Assembly: GCA_045599645.1 (NCBI GenBank)
Contig: JAZRWI010000014.1
Coordinates: 11,444 to 75,443 of the forward strand
Origin: RUG334 sp045599645
Lineage (GTDB): Bacteria; Muiribacteriota; Ozemobacteria; Ozemobacterales; Ozemobacteraceae
Length of the DNA: 64,000 nt
Direction of reading: 5' to 3'
Each line of letters opens with the position of its first letter. Positions within the stretch are counted from its first letter, which is position 1. The notes under the pieces were generated by a model. The model saw only the letters and a list, made by a program, of their open reading frames with translations. It was not told the origin of the DNA and made no database searches. This document shows, piece by piece, positions 35,292 through 43,604 of the stretch. The position numbers and the translations under genes are program-made.

Positions 35292-36758
35292 ATGGCTGCA
35301 ACTGAATTACAGACAAAACTAAAGGAAGGCATGGCATTTCTTGCGAAGCAGGAATATGATCAGGCTAAGAATTATTTCAACGATTTACTGGATGAATACC
35401 CTGAATCGGCTCAGTGTTACTATGGCCTGATGATGGCTGAACTGAAGGCTAACAGCTTTGCGCAGCTTGAAAAAGTAGAAATACATATTGGTGATTTAAC
35501 AAGCTTCAAGCGCGCTCTTCGATTTAGTGATCCAGCTTTTAAAGCACGTCTTGAGACAATCCAACAAAAGAACGAAGAATATATCCGTTTAAAGCTTGAA
35601 GAAAGCAAGGTTTTATTGAATAAACCCAAGCAAGAAGCCAACCCTGTTCAGAAACCTGAGCTTGTTTCGGAACCAGAAGCTGCCTCAAAACTAGCACTTG
35701 AATCTGCAGAAGAATCAAAAGAAAAATCTGAACCTGTTCAAGTATCTGAACCTGTTCAAATTCAGGAACAGATTGTGAAACAGGAATCGGTTAGTAATAT
35801 CGAGCCTGCTCAGCAGCTCGATAGCTTTTCTGAACCAAATGAAAAAACTGATTCTCAGGAAGTTTCCCCTAAAAAAAGCAAAGCAGGTTTAATCGCTGCC
35901 GTTTTTGGCATTGTTGCAATTGCCGGTTATTTTGCATTCAGCGGGAAACCATCTGATGAAAAGATTGAAGAAACAGTAGTTACAAAGACAACTACAGTCG
36001 AAAATAATACTACATTGGACTTATCAAAGCCCACTAAATTCAAGGCAGGTAGCGTTGAATTTGAAATGATGCCTTGTCCTGCTGGAAGCTTCATGATGGG
36101 CAGTCAGCAAAACGAGCTGGGACGTGAAGAACAGGAAACACCGCATAATGTTACTATTGAAAAGCCGTTTCTGATTGGCAAATACGAGGTTGTTCAGGCT
36201 TTGTTCTCTGAAGTAACCGGCGAAAATTATTCTAAGTATTATGGCTTGGATAATCCTGCTGACAGTGTAAGTTATAATGCTGCAGAAGACTTTTGTAAAA
36301 AGCTTAATGAGATGACAAAGCTGGTTAGACCAGCTGGCTACAAATTTGATATTCCAACTGAGGCTCAGTGGGAATATGCATGCAGAGCTGGCTCTACAAC
36401 AGCTATCAATAGCGGCAAGAATTTAACTTCAGACAAAGAATACTGCGCTAATCTCGATGAGGTTGGCTGGTATGTTTTCAATGCTTTCGGTGTTACCCAT
36501 CCTGTTGGACAGAAGAATCCCAATGCCTGGGGAATATATGATATGCACGGTAATGTGGGTGAGTGGTGTAAAGATTGGTATATAGAAGGCTACGGAATGA
36601 ATGATAAAGATACCTCTGATAATCAAACCAAGGTGGTTAGAGGTGGAAACTTTGTTGTAGTTCCGTCAAGATGCCGTTGCGCAAGCCGAAATATGGCTCC
36701 GGAAGATTTGGAAAACATTAGTCTGGGTTTCAGAATAGTATTAGTTTATGAGAAATAA
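35292..36758 (+). CDS. Membrane protein with N-terminal TPR-like and C-terminal FGE-like domain
   Basis: A 488-residue relative of the preceding protein. A TPR-like N-terminus (YDQAKNYFNDLLDEYPESA) is followed by a Glu/Pro/Gln-rich linker, a single membrane helix at about 198-218 and an FGE-sulfatase-like domain at 255-485 (CPAGSFMMGSQ, EAQWEYACRAGS, YDMHGNVGEWCKDW, LGFRIVLV). It begins 12 bases after the previous stop. The shared layout (cytoplasmic TPR, one helix, external FGE) suggests that this gene and its neighbour arose by duplication and work in one envelope complex. Confidence 0.85.
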   Translation: MAATELQTKLKEGMAFLAKQEYDQAKNYFNDLLDEYPESAQCYYGLMMAELKANSFAQLEKVEIHIGDLTSFKRALRFSDPAFKARLETIQQKNEEYIRLKLEESKVLLNKPKQEANPVQKPELVSEPEAASKLALESAEESKEKSEPVQVSEPVQIQEQIVKQESVSNIEPAQQLDSFSEPNEKTDSQEVSPKKSKAGLIAAVFGIVAIAGYFAFSGKPSDEKIEETVVTKTTTVENNTTLDLSKPTKFKAGSVEFEMMPCPAGSFMMGSQQNELGREEQETPHNVTIEKPFLIGKYEVVQALFSEVTGENYSKYYGLDNPADSVSYNAAEDFCKKLNEMTKLVRPAGYKFDIPTEAQWEYACRAGSTTAINSGKNLTSDKEYCANLDEVGWYVFNAFGVTHPVGQKNPNAWGIYDMHGNVGEWCKDWYIEGYGMNDKDTSDNQTKVVRGGNFVVVPSRCRCASRNMAPEDLENISLGFRIVLVYEK

Positions 36759-36840
36759 TTAAGATATTAGTTGTATTATTGATTAATATTGTTATAGAAT
36801 ACAGTTTACAAAATTGTGTACACAATCGGGAAAACATAAC

Positions 36841-38931
36841 ATGAATTCACTCTCAAATCCCTTAATGAAGCGAACGGGACTACCTGAATACGAACAGGCT
36901 ACTGCAGAAAATTTTATTCCTGCAATTAAATCTGTGTTCGCAAGAACAGAAGAAATTCTGAAAAAAGTAGAAGAAAATGCTGAAAAGGAAGAACCGTCAT
37001 GGGAATCATTGGTTGCCCCATTTGATGATTCTGACCTTGATTGGGAATATACCTGGAGCGTATTGAATCATCTTAAGAGCGTTAAAAACTCTGATGGTCT
37101 GCGCAAGGCTTATGACCAGCTTATGCCGGAATGCATAGCTCTTTCACTTAGAATGTCTCAGAGCAAACCAAGATACAAAGCATTACTGGCTTTAAAGGAA
37201 AGCAAAGCATATAAGAAATTCAATGATGCAAAGAAACGTATCGTTGATTCTCTGATTCTTGGCTCAGAAAAGAGTGGTATTGCTCTTGAAGGCGAAAAGA
37301 AAGAACGTTTTAATGCCATTGTTAAGAGAATGACTGAAATATCCAATAAATTCTCTAACAATATTCTGGACTCCACAAAAGCTTTTGGTATGGTCATTGA
37401 AGACGAAAAAGATACTGAAGGCTGGCCTGATATGCTTAAGATACTTTCTTCTGTATCATACGCCAAGAAAAACAATACAAAGCCTAATCCAAAGCACGGT
37501 CCTTGGATGATAACACTTGATGGACCAAGCTATCTGCCATTTATGCAGCATTGTCGCAATAGAGATTTGCGCTTCAAAGTTTATGATGCTTATACAACAA
37601 GAGCGTCAGAACCTGAATTTGATAATGCTGTTCTTATAACAGAGCTTCTTAAGCTTCGCAAGGAACAGGCTCAGCTCCTTGGCTTCAATAATTATGCTGA
37701 ATTAAGCCTCAGCAGCAAGATGGCTCAGAATATCGATAACGTAAAGAAAATGATTGATGAGCTTGAAGAAGCCTCTAAGCCTTTTGCTAAGAAAGAACAG
37801 GAAGAACTTGTAAATTTCGCACATGAAAATGGTTTTGAAGGTGAATTGCAGCCCTGGGATACTCATTTTTGGTCTGAAAGACAGCGTGAAAAGCTTTTTG
37901 ATTTCACTGAAGACCAGATAAGACCTTATTTCCCACTGCCAAGAGTTCTTGATTCTTTGTTTAAGCTTTGCAACAAGCTTTATGGCATCAATATCAGAAA
38001 ATCTGAATATTCTAAGATTCCAAAATGGCATGATGACGTAATGTTCTTCAATATTTTTGATGAACGTGACAACATGATTGCACATTTCTATTTAGATCCA
38101 TATTCCCGCCCTGCTGAAAAGCGTGGTGGCGCATGGATGAATACCTGCCGCAGCCGCAGAGTAGTTAACGGCAAGCTTACCAGACCAGTAATCTATGTTA
38201 TCTGTAACGGCACACCAGCTATGGATAACGCTCCGTCACTGATGAGCTTCTATGAAGTTAATACACTGTTCCATGAATTCGGTCATGCTTTGCAGGGTAT
38301 GCTCACTACAATTGATGAAGCAGAAGCTTCAGGGGTTTCTGGCGTAGAATGGGATGCTGTTGAACTTGCCAGCCAGTTTATGGAAAACTGGTGCTTGAAC
38401 CGTGAAACCTTCTTTGGTATGGCAAAGCACTATAAGACAGGTGAAACTATTCCAAACGAACTTTACGAAAAGATTAAAGATGCTGAACATTACCGTGGTG
38501 CCTATGCAATGCTCAGACAGCTGTCTTTTGCAAAGATAGACCTTTACCTGCACAGCGATTTTGACCCAGATGGTAAGGAAACTCCATTTGAAGCTTTCCA
38601 GCGCATTAATGATGAAACCTGTCCGAGCAAGCTTTACAAGAACGACAAGTTCCTTTGTGGCTTCTCTCACATATTTGCAGGTGGTTACAGCGCAGGCTAC
38701 TATAGCTACAAATGGGCTGAAGTTCTTAGTGCAGACGCTTTTGCAGCCTTTGAAGAAGCTGGCCTCGACAATGAAGAAAAGGTGGTTGAAATCGGTCATC
38801 GCTTCAGAGATACTGTTTTGGCTCTTGGTGGAAGTAAGCATCCTGCAGAAGTTTATCGCATGTTCCGTGGTCGTGATGCTACAACAGCAGCATTATTAAG
38901 ACATACACTCGGAATTGGCGAAAAAAAGTAA
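36841..38931 (+). CDS. M3 family oligopeptidase (PrlC/OpdA-like)
   Basis: A 696-residue zinc metallopeptidase. The HEFGH motif (in TLFHEFGHALQGM) and a downstream glutamate in AVELASQFMENW form the zinc site. The N-terminus NPLMKRTGLPEYEQATAENF resembles oligopeptidase A, and the length is close to its 680 residues. It degrades short peptides in the cytoplasm, fitting an amino acid fermenter. ATG 36841 is preferred to an upstream TTG at 36814, because OpdA-like proteins start in this region; the RBS is weak (CGGGAAA). Confidence 0.92.
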   Translation: MNSLSNPLMKRTGLPEYEQATAENFIPAIKSVFARTEEILKKVEENAEKEEPSWESLVAPFDDSDLDWEYTWSVLNHLKSVKNSDGLRKAYDQLMPECIALSLRMSQSKPRYKALLALKESKAYKKFNDAKKRIVDSLILGSEKSGIALEGEKKERFNAIVKRMTEISNKFSNNILDSTKAFGMVIEDEKDTEGWPDMLKILSSVSYAKKNNTKPNPKHGPWMITLDGPSYLPFMQHCRNRDLRFKVYDAYTTRASEPEFDNAVLITELLKLRKEQAQLLGFNNYAELSLSSKMAQNIDNVKKMIDELEEASKPFAKKEQEELVNFAHENGFEGELQPWDTHFWSERQREKLFDFTEDQIRPYFPLPRVLDSLFKLCNKLYGINIRKSEYSKIPKWHDDVMFFNIFDERDNMIAHFYLDPYSRPAEKRGGAWMNTCRSRRVVNGKLTRPVIYVICNGTPAMDNAPSLMSFYEVNTLFHEFGHALQGMLTTIDEAEASGVSGVEWDAVELASQFMENWCLNRETFFGMAKHYKTGETIPNELYEKIKDAEHYRGAYAMLRQLSFAKIDLYLHSDFDPDGKETPFEAFQRINDETCPSKLYKNDKFLCGFSHIFAGGYSAGYYSYKWAEVLSADAFAAFEEAGLDNEEKVVEIGHRFRDTVLALGGSKHPAEVYRMFRGRDATTAALLRHTLGIGEKK

Positions 38932-38946
38932 TTAACTGATTGCAAG

Positions 38947-38988
38947 AATACGCTTCGTTACCAAATATTAACGGAGCGTATTTTTTAT
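38947..38988 (+). terminator. Intrinsic terminator of the M3 peptidase gene
   Basis: A 14-base inverted repeat with one mismatch (38947-38960 with 38969-38982), immediately followed by a T-run. It is a classical rho-independent terminator. Confidence 0.9.
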
Positions 38989-39040
38989 TGTTTGTTAATA
39001 ATACTGTATAATATAATTATAGAGGAGAAGGGGACATAAT

Positions 39041-40759
39041 ATGTTTATTGAAGACCAGACCGCTTTTGAAGCAATGAAATTAGCCTATAGTGGTGAATAT
39101 GAAAAAGCCATTGAAAAATTCGAAGATTTTCTGAAGCGCGAACCGAATCAGATTCAGATGATGGGTGAATTGTGCAATTGTTATGCTGAAACTAAGCGTT
39201 ATGAAGATTTGGAAAAACTGGCATCAAGAGCGCTTTTAATTTCTCAGAATCGTGTCAGCACAGATAATATAGGCAGATTTTACGGATATCTTGGAAAATC
39301 ATATTTATACAGAGACGACTATGTTCCCGCTGCTAAGTATTTCAGACTTGCTATAGCCAATAAACCTCATTTTATACCGAATTATCAGGAATTGGCTTAT
39401 TCATTATTTTACCAGGGGCAGTATGAGGAAACCGTAGAATTATTCAAACAAATAATTGATATGAATTCTGACTATGCCAAGGATTATGAAATAGAAAAGA
39501 AAATCGGTATCGTATTTGATACCTGGAATGAAAAGGACCCTTCCAGAAATTTATTTGTTTCCGGTTTCCATGCAGAGAATGAAAAAAATTATAGTCTTGC
39601 TAAAATAGAATATAAAAAATGTCTGGAGCACGACCCCGATAATCTGGAAGCATTATTTGGGCTGTTTTCTATAGCTAAGGAAGAAAATGTTATTCATGAG
39701 GCAATTTGCATTGGTGAAAGCCTATTTAAGAAGCTTCAACGCTTTGAATACAAAAATAAAAGCTATTTAAAGCCACCTTTGTATATCGGTCTTTCTATTT
39801 TGTTTCAAAAGCTTGATGACTTCGAGAAATCAGCAGAATATGGAAAATATTTTTATACCACTGTGCTTATGGATGATGCTAAGAAAGCCTTAGAAGAAAA
39901 AAAATATGACGAGGCTTTAAAATTATATCTTAAAGCTTTGGGTGTTGGTAGAAACAGCTTTGACGTATTAGATAAAATAATAGATTATTATTATATTTTA
40001 AATAAAATAGATAAAATTGCTGAATATCTTGATAGTGCTCTGAAGCTGGCAATGAATAAATATGACAATGGTAGAGTTGCTGACTACTGCTTGAAATTTG
40101 CAAAATATTTTGCTTTGCAGCATAATCAGGAACAGGCTCAGAAATATTGCGAGCTTGCTGCTAACAGCTCTACAGATTTAGATTTTAAATTAAAAGCAAA
40201 TAACTATATAGGAACTATGCTTTATATAGTTGAGGATTATAGTGAAGCATTAAAATTTTTTGAATGCTGCGAAAAATTAGTTTCAAAAGGTGCTGTAGAT
40301 AAATATGATATTCCGAGTTCACTTATAAAAACAAGGAATATGCTTGATGAAAACTCAGATATGAGAAGGGCTGAAAAGCATTTTCTTGCTGGCAGAAAGC
40401 TAAGAGTGCAAGAAAACTTTGAAGCTGCAGTAAAAGAATATGAAGCTTCCCTTGCTATCAGGCCACAGGTTATTGAGGTTATGTGGGAATTGGCCTACAG
40501 CTATATGCGTATTGGCAAGCTTTTAGAGTCTAGTGACGTGTCTGAAGAAGCCTACAAGGTTTCAATGCAATCAGGTGATAATCAGTATGCAGAAGCTTTG
40601 GCATATAATGTTGGTTTATATAACTTCAAAACCAGGAATTATGAAAAAGCGCTGAAATATTTTACCGAGTCACAAAAATTCAATCCTGAAAAAGAAGAAT
40701 ATAAAAAGTTTATAGAGGAATGTCGCAGAAATATTTTAGGTGATAACATAATTCATTAA
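39041..40759 (+). CDS. TPR-repeat protein
   Basis: A 572-residue soluble protein made almost wholly of tetratricopeptide repeats, e.g. AMKLAYSGEYEKAIEKFEDF at the N-terminus, KYFRLAIANKPHFIPNYQEL and NYEKALKYFTESQKFNPEKE at the C-terminus. No signal peptide or membrane segment is present, so it is a cytoplasmic scaffold or regulator whose partners are unknown. The RBS is strong (AGGAGAAGGGG). The gene stands alone between a terminator and fumarase. Confidence 0.85.
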   Translation: MFIEDQTAFEAMKLAYSGEYEKAIEKFEDFLKREPNQIQMMGELCNCYAETKRYEDLEKLASRALLISQNRVSTDNIGRFYGYLGKSYLYRDDYVPAAKYFRLAIANKPHFIPNYQELAYSLFYQGQYEETVELFKQIIDMNSDYAKDYEIEKKIGIVFDTWNEKDPSRNLFVSGFHAENEKNYSLAKIEYKKCLEHDPDNLEALFGLFSIAKEENVIHEAICIGESLFKKLQRFEYKNKSYLKPPLYIGLSILFQKLDDFEKSAEYGKYFYTTVLMDDAKKALEEKKYDEALKLYLKALGVGRNSFDVLDKIIDYYYILNKIDKIAEYLDSALKLAMNKYDNGRVADYCLKFAKYFALQHNQEQAQKYCELAANSSTDLDFKLKANNYIGTMLYIVEDYSEALKFFECCEKLVSKGAVDKYDIPSSLIKTRNMLDENSDMRRAEKHFLAGRKLRVQENFEAAVKEYEASLAIRPQVIEVMWELAYSYMRIGKLLESSDVSEEAYKVSMQSGDNQYAEALAYNVGLYNFKTRNYEKALKYFTESQKFNPEKEEYKKFIEECRRNILGDNIIH

Positions 40760-40847
40760 TAATGATAGCTTATTTAAAGCTATTTGAATTAGTGGTATCA
40801 TTAAAAACAGTAAAGATGCACTACGGTGCCAATGTCAGGAGCAAAAT

Positions 40848-42401
40848 ATGAAGTGCGAATATCGTAAAATTACAGATAAAGGTATTAAACTTGAAAATAT
40901 AGGTGGAAAGCAGTTTCTTACTGTTGAACCTCAGGTTCTCACACAGCTTGCAGAAGAAGCTTTCCATGACCTTGAATTCTATTTAAGAGCTGAACATCTT
41001 GATGAATGGGCAAAGATTGTAGACGATAAGAGTGCTTCCGACAACGAACGCTTTGTTTGTTCAAGTCTGATAAAGAACGCTATTATTTCTTCAGAAGGGA
41101 AACTGCCACTTTGCCAGGATACAGGCACCGCAACAGTATTTGCATGGCGTGGCGAACGTGTTATTACTGGCGAAGACGATTACAAGCTGCTTACAGACGG
41201 TATTGCTGCAGCCTGGAAAAACAACTGCTTAAGATATTCTCAGAATGCTCCTATTACTATGTTTGAAGAAAAGAATACTGGCAATAACATGCCTCCTCAG
41301 ATTGATATTCAGTATGCTCCTGGCGATGAATACCGTTTTATGTTTATGGCAAAGGGTGGTGGCTCTGCAAATAAGACTGTAATGGTTCAAGCTTCAAAAG
41401 CTATTCTGAATGAAAAGTCCCTTGAAGAATTCCTTCGCGAAAAGATAAAAGGCCTTGGTGTTGCGGCCTGCCCACCATATACACTAATTGTTGTTGTTGG
41501 TGGCACATCTCCAGAATTGAATCTTAAGACAATGAAGCTTGCATCTACCGGCTGGTATGATGAATTACCGACAAGAGGCGACGGCTTAGGCGCCCCATTC
41601 AGAGATTTGGAATGGGAAAAACGCGTGATGAAGATTGCTGAAGAAACAGGGTGGGGCGCACAATTTGGTGGTAAGCACATGGCCATCAATGCCAGGGTAA
41701 TCAGAATGGCTCGTCATGGTGGTTCCTGTCCGATTTCAGTAGGTGTTTCCTGCAGCGCACACAGAAACCTTGCTGCAATTATCAACAAGGATGGCGTATT
41801 CCTTGAAGTAACAGATAAGAATCCTTCCAGATTGCTTAACAAGGTAATGGAAGGCGGCGTAAAGGCTGATAGAATTGACTTAAATAAGCCAATGAGTGAA
41901 ATTCTTGCACAGCTTGGCAAGCACATGGCTGGTGATATGGTTCTTCTTAATGGCACTCTGATTGTTGCAAGAGATATGGCTCATGCACGTATTCATGATA
42001 TGGTTGAAGCCGGTGAACCTGTTCCCCGGTATTTCAAAGACCATCCTGTATATTATGCAGGTCCTGCCAGAACTCCAGCAGGCTATGCTATAGGCAGCTT
42101 TGGCCCTACCACTGCTCAGAGGATGGACGGTTATATGGATTATTTTATGAGCAAAGGCGCGTCAATGGTTACATTGGCTAAGGGCAACAGAGCTGATTCT
42201 GTTGTAAAGGCTTGTAAGGAACATGGTGGCTTCTATCTTGGAACAATAGGTGGAGCTGCAGCTTTGATTGCTGCTGAAAACATAAAGAAGTCTGAAGTAA
42301 TAGCCTTCCCGGAATACGGCATGGAAGCAGTTCATAAAATTGAAGTAATAGACATGCCAGCCTTCATCATCTACGATAACAAAGGCCGCAGCCTCTACTA
42401 A
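40848..42401 (+). CDS. Class I fumarate hydratase (possible mesaconase)
   Basis: A 517-residue [4Fe-4S] hydro-lyase with both the alpha part (LPLCQDTGTA, GGSCPISVGVSCSAHRN supplying cluster cysteines) and the beta part (GPTTAQRMDGYMD, KGNRADSVVKACKEHGG) in one chain. It hydrates fumarate to malate in the cytoplasm. Related class I enzymes also hydrate mesaconate to citramalate, and this genome makes mesaconate through the glm operon, so dual use is a reasonable inference. It is not in an operon with the glm genes. Two-subunit forms are common in other anaerobes; here the chain is fused. Confidence 0.9.
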   Translation: MKCEYRKITDKGIKLENIGGKQFLTVEPQVLTQLAEEAFHDLEFYLRAEHLDEWAKIVDDKSASDNERFVCSSLIKNAIISSEGKLPLCQDTGTATVFAWRGERVITGEDDYKLLTDGIAAAWKNNCLRYSQNAPITMFEEKNTGNNMPPQIDIQYAPGDEYRFMFMAKGGGSANKTVMVQASKAILNEKSLEEFLREKIKGLGVAACPPYTLIVVVGGTSPELNLKTMKLASTGWYDELPTRGDGLGAPFRDLEWEKRVMKIAEETGWGAQFGGKHMAINARVIRMARHGGSCPISVGVSCSAHRNLAAIINKDGVFLEVTDKNPSRLLNKVMEGGVKADRIDLNKPMSEILAQLGKHMAGDMVLLNGTLIVARDMAHARIHDMVEAGEPVPRYFKDHPVYYAGPARTPAGYAIGSFGPTTAQRMDGYMDYFMSKGASMVTLAKGNRADSVVKACKEHGGFYLGTIGGAAALIAAENIKKSEVIAFPEYGMEAVHKIEVIDMPAFIIYDNKGRSLY

Positions 42402-42403
42402 AA

Positions 42404-42421
42404 TTCATAATGCATTATGAA
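42404..42421. other. 18-bp perfect palindrome after fumarase
   Basis: TTCATAATGCATTATGAA, three bases after the stop codon, followed by a partial direct copy of its right half (TTATGAATT). There is no loop and no T-run, so it is not a classical terminator. It could be an mRNA end structure or a protein-binding site. Confidence 0.5.
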
Positions 42422-42517
42422 TTATGAATTAATTGGCTTTTCCACACACTCTTAATGCTTACAGAAAAATTGTCGATAGCTAATAAGTAGATGACCCAAG
42501 GAGGGCAATAAATAGCT

Positions 42518-43576
42518 ATGGCAGACAATCAGACCGAAGCCGTTATAATGTATAACGATAAATTACTGGAGCACGACCAGATCACCGCTGGAAAAGAGGG
42601 CGGCAGATTGAGTTGTATTATTGAAGCTCTTCAGAAAAACGGCTTATGGAATGAAGAAATTGCGCTTCAGGCTGATATTGCTCCAATGAAACGTTTGCGT
42701 GATATTCACGATTCTGAATTTCTAGATGCACTTCACAAGAGAGTATACAGTGGATTAGACAAGCTTGATCCAAATACACCAGTAATCAAGGAATCCTTTG
42801 AAATTGCAAGATTTGGTGCTGGTGGAGTTCTGGATGCCGTTGATAAAATCATGAGCGGTGAAGCAAAGAGAGCTTTTTGTTTAACTGCAATGCCAGGACA
42901 TCATTCCGGTATCACTACTACCGGTTATGGAAGCCTTGTGAATCCTGTAGCTGCAGGTGCACATTACCTGACTAAGAAATTCGGTATGAAAAGGGTTGCT
43001 ATTATTGACCTTGACGCAGAACATGGCAGTGGCACACAGCAAATCTTTTATCAAAGAAAAGATGTTATGACTGTTTCCATTCACGAATATCCAGGAACCA
43101 CAGGCACTGGCTATTACGATGAAATGGGTGGTAAAGGCGCTTTGGGCTACAATATTAATGTTCCCTTTGTATCTGGCTATGGTGACAGAGAATATAGAGT
43201 ATGTCTCAAGGAAATCATTGAAAAGATTCTTACGCAGTTTGCACCAGAATTCATTATTGTTGGTCTAGGAACAAACGTCCTGGACGCAGATCCTGCTTCG
43301 CATCTAATGATGAGTGAAGCCGGCCTTCTTTCAACTTTCCAGCAAACCATGGATATGGCAGAAAAATTCTGTAATGGCAAAATTATTTCTGTGCTGGAAG
43401 GCGGGACCCCTGGAAAGCTAATGGCAAAAACTATTTCACAGCATGTGAGATTAGTTGTTAATAAAATTGCTGGTCCTGTCGATAAGAGTAAAAAAGAAGA
43501 ATTGATTTCGTATGCAGATTGGTATGGTTACGCGAAATTGCTTAAAGCGCAATTCAAAAAAATCTGGAAATTGTAA
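42518..43576 (+). CDS. Divergent histone deacetylase-fold protein
   Basis: A 352-residue protein with the deacetylase-superfamily layout: PGHHSG (histidine pair), IDLDAEHGSGTQQ, GLGTNVLDADP and LEGGTPG. In active family members the metal is bound by Asp, His and Asp, and a Tyr follows EGG. Here the corresponding residues are Asp166, Glu168 and Asn253, and Thr follows EGG. The protein may thus have lost deacetylation, use another metal or substrate, or bind ligand only. The GGAGGG RBS lies about ten bases upstream. The neighbours give no pathway. Confidence 0.8.
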   Translation: MADNQTEAVIMYNDKLLEHDQITAGKEGGRLSCIIEALQKNGLWNEEIALQADIAPMKRLRDIHDSEFLDALHKRVYSGLDKLDPNTPVIKESFEIARFGAGGVLDAVDKIMSGEAKRAFCLTAMPGHHSGITTTGYGSLVNPVAAGAHYLTKKFGMKRVAIIDLDAEHGSGTQQIFYQRKDVMTVSIHEYPGTTGTGYYDEMGGKGALGYNINVPFVSGYGDREYRVCLKEIIEKILTQFAPEFIIVGLGTNVLDADPASHLMMSEAGLLSTFQQTMDMAEKFCNGKIISVLEGGTPGKLMAKTISQHVRLVVNKIAGPVDKSKKEELISYADWYGYAKLLKAQFKKIWKL

Positions 43577-43604
43577 TCTTATTTGTTAGACCTGGAGGTC
43601 AAAG

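Noticed and set aside
32150..36758. Diversity-generating retroelement target genes
   Set aside because: FGE folds can be DGR targets, but no reverse transcriptase, template repeat or Avd-like gene is visible in the window.
42404..42421. Palindrome as intrinsic terminator of fumarase
   Set aside because: It has no loop and no T-run, so it is listed only as a palindrome.
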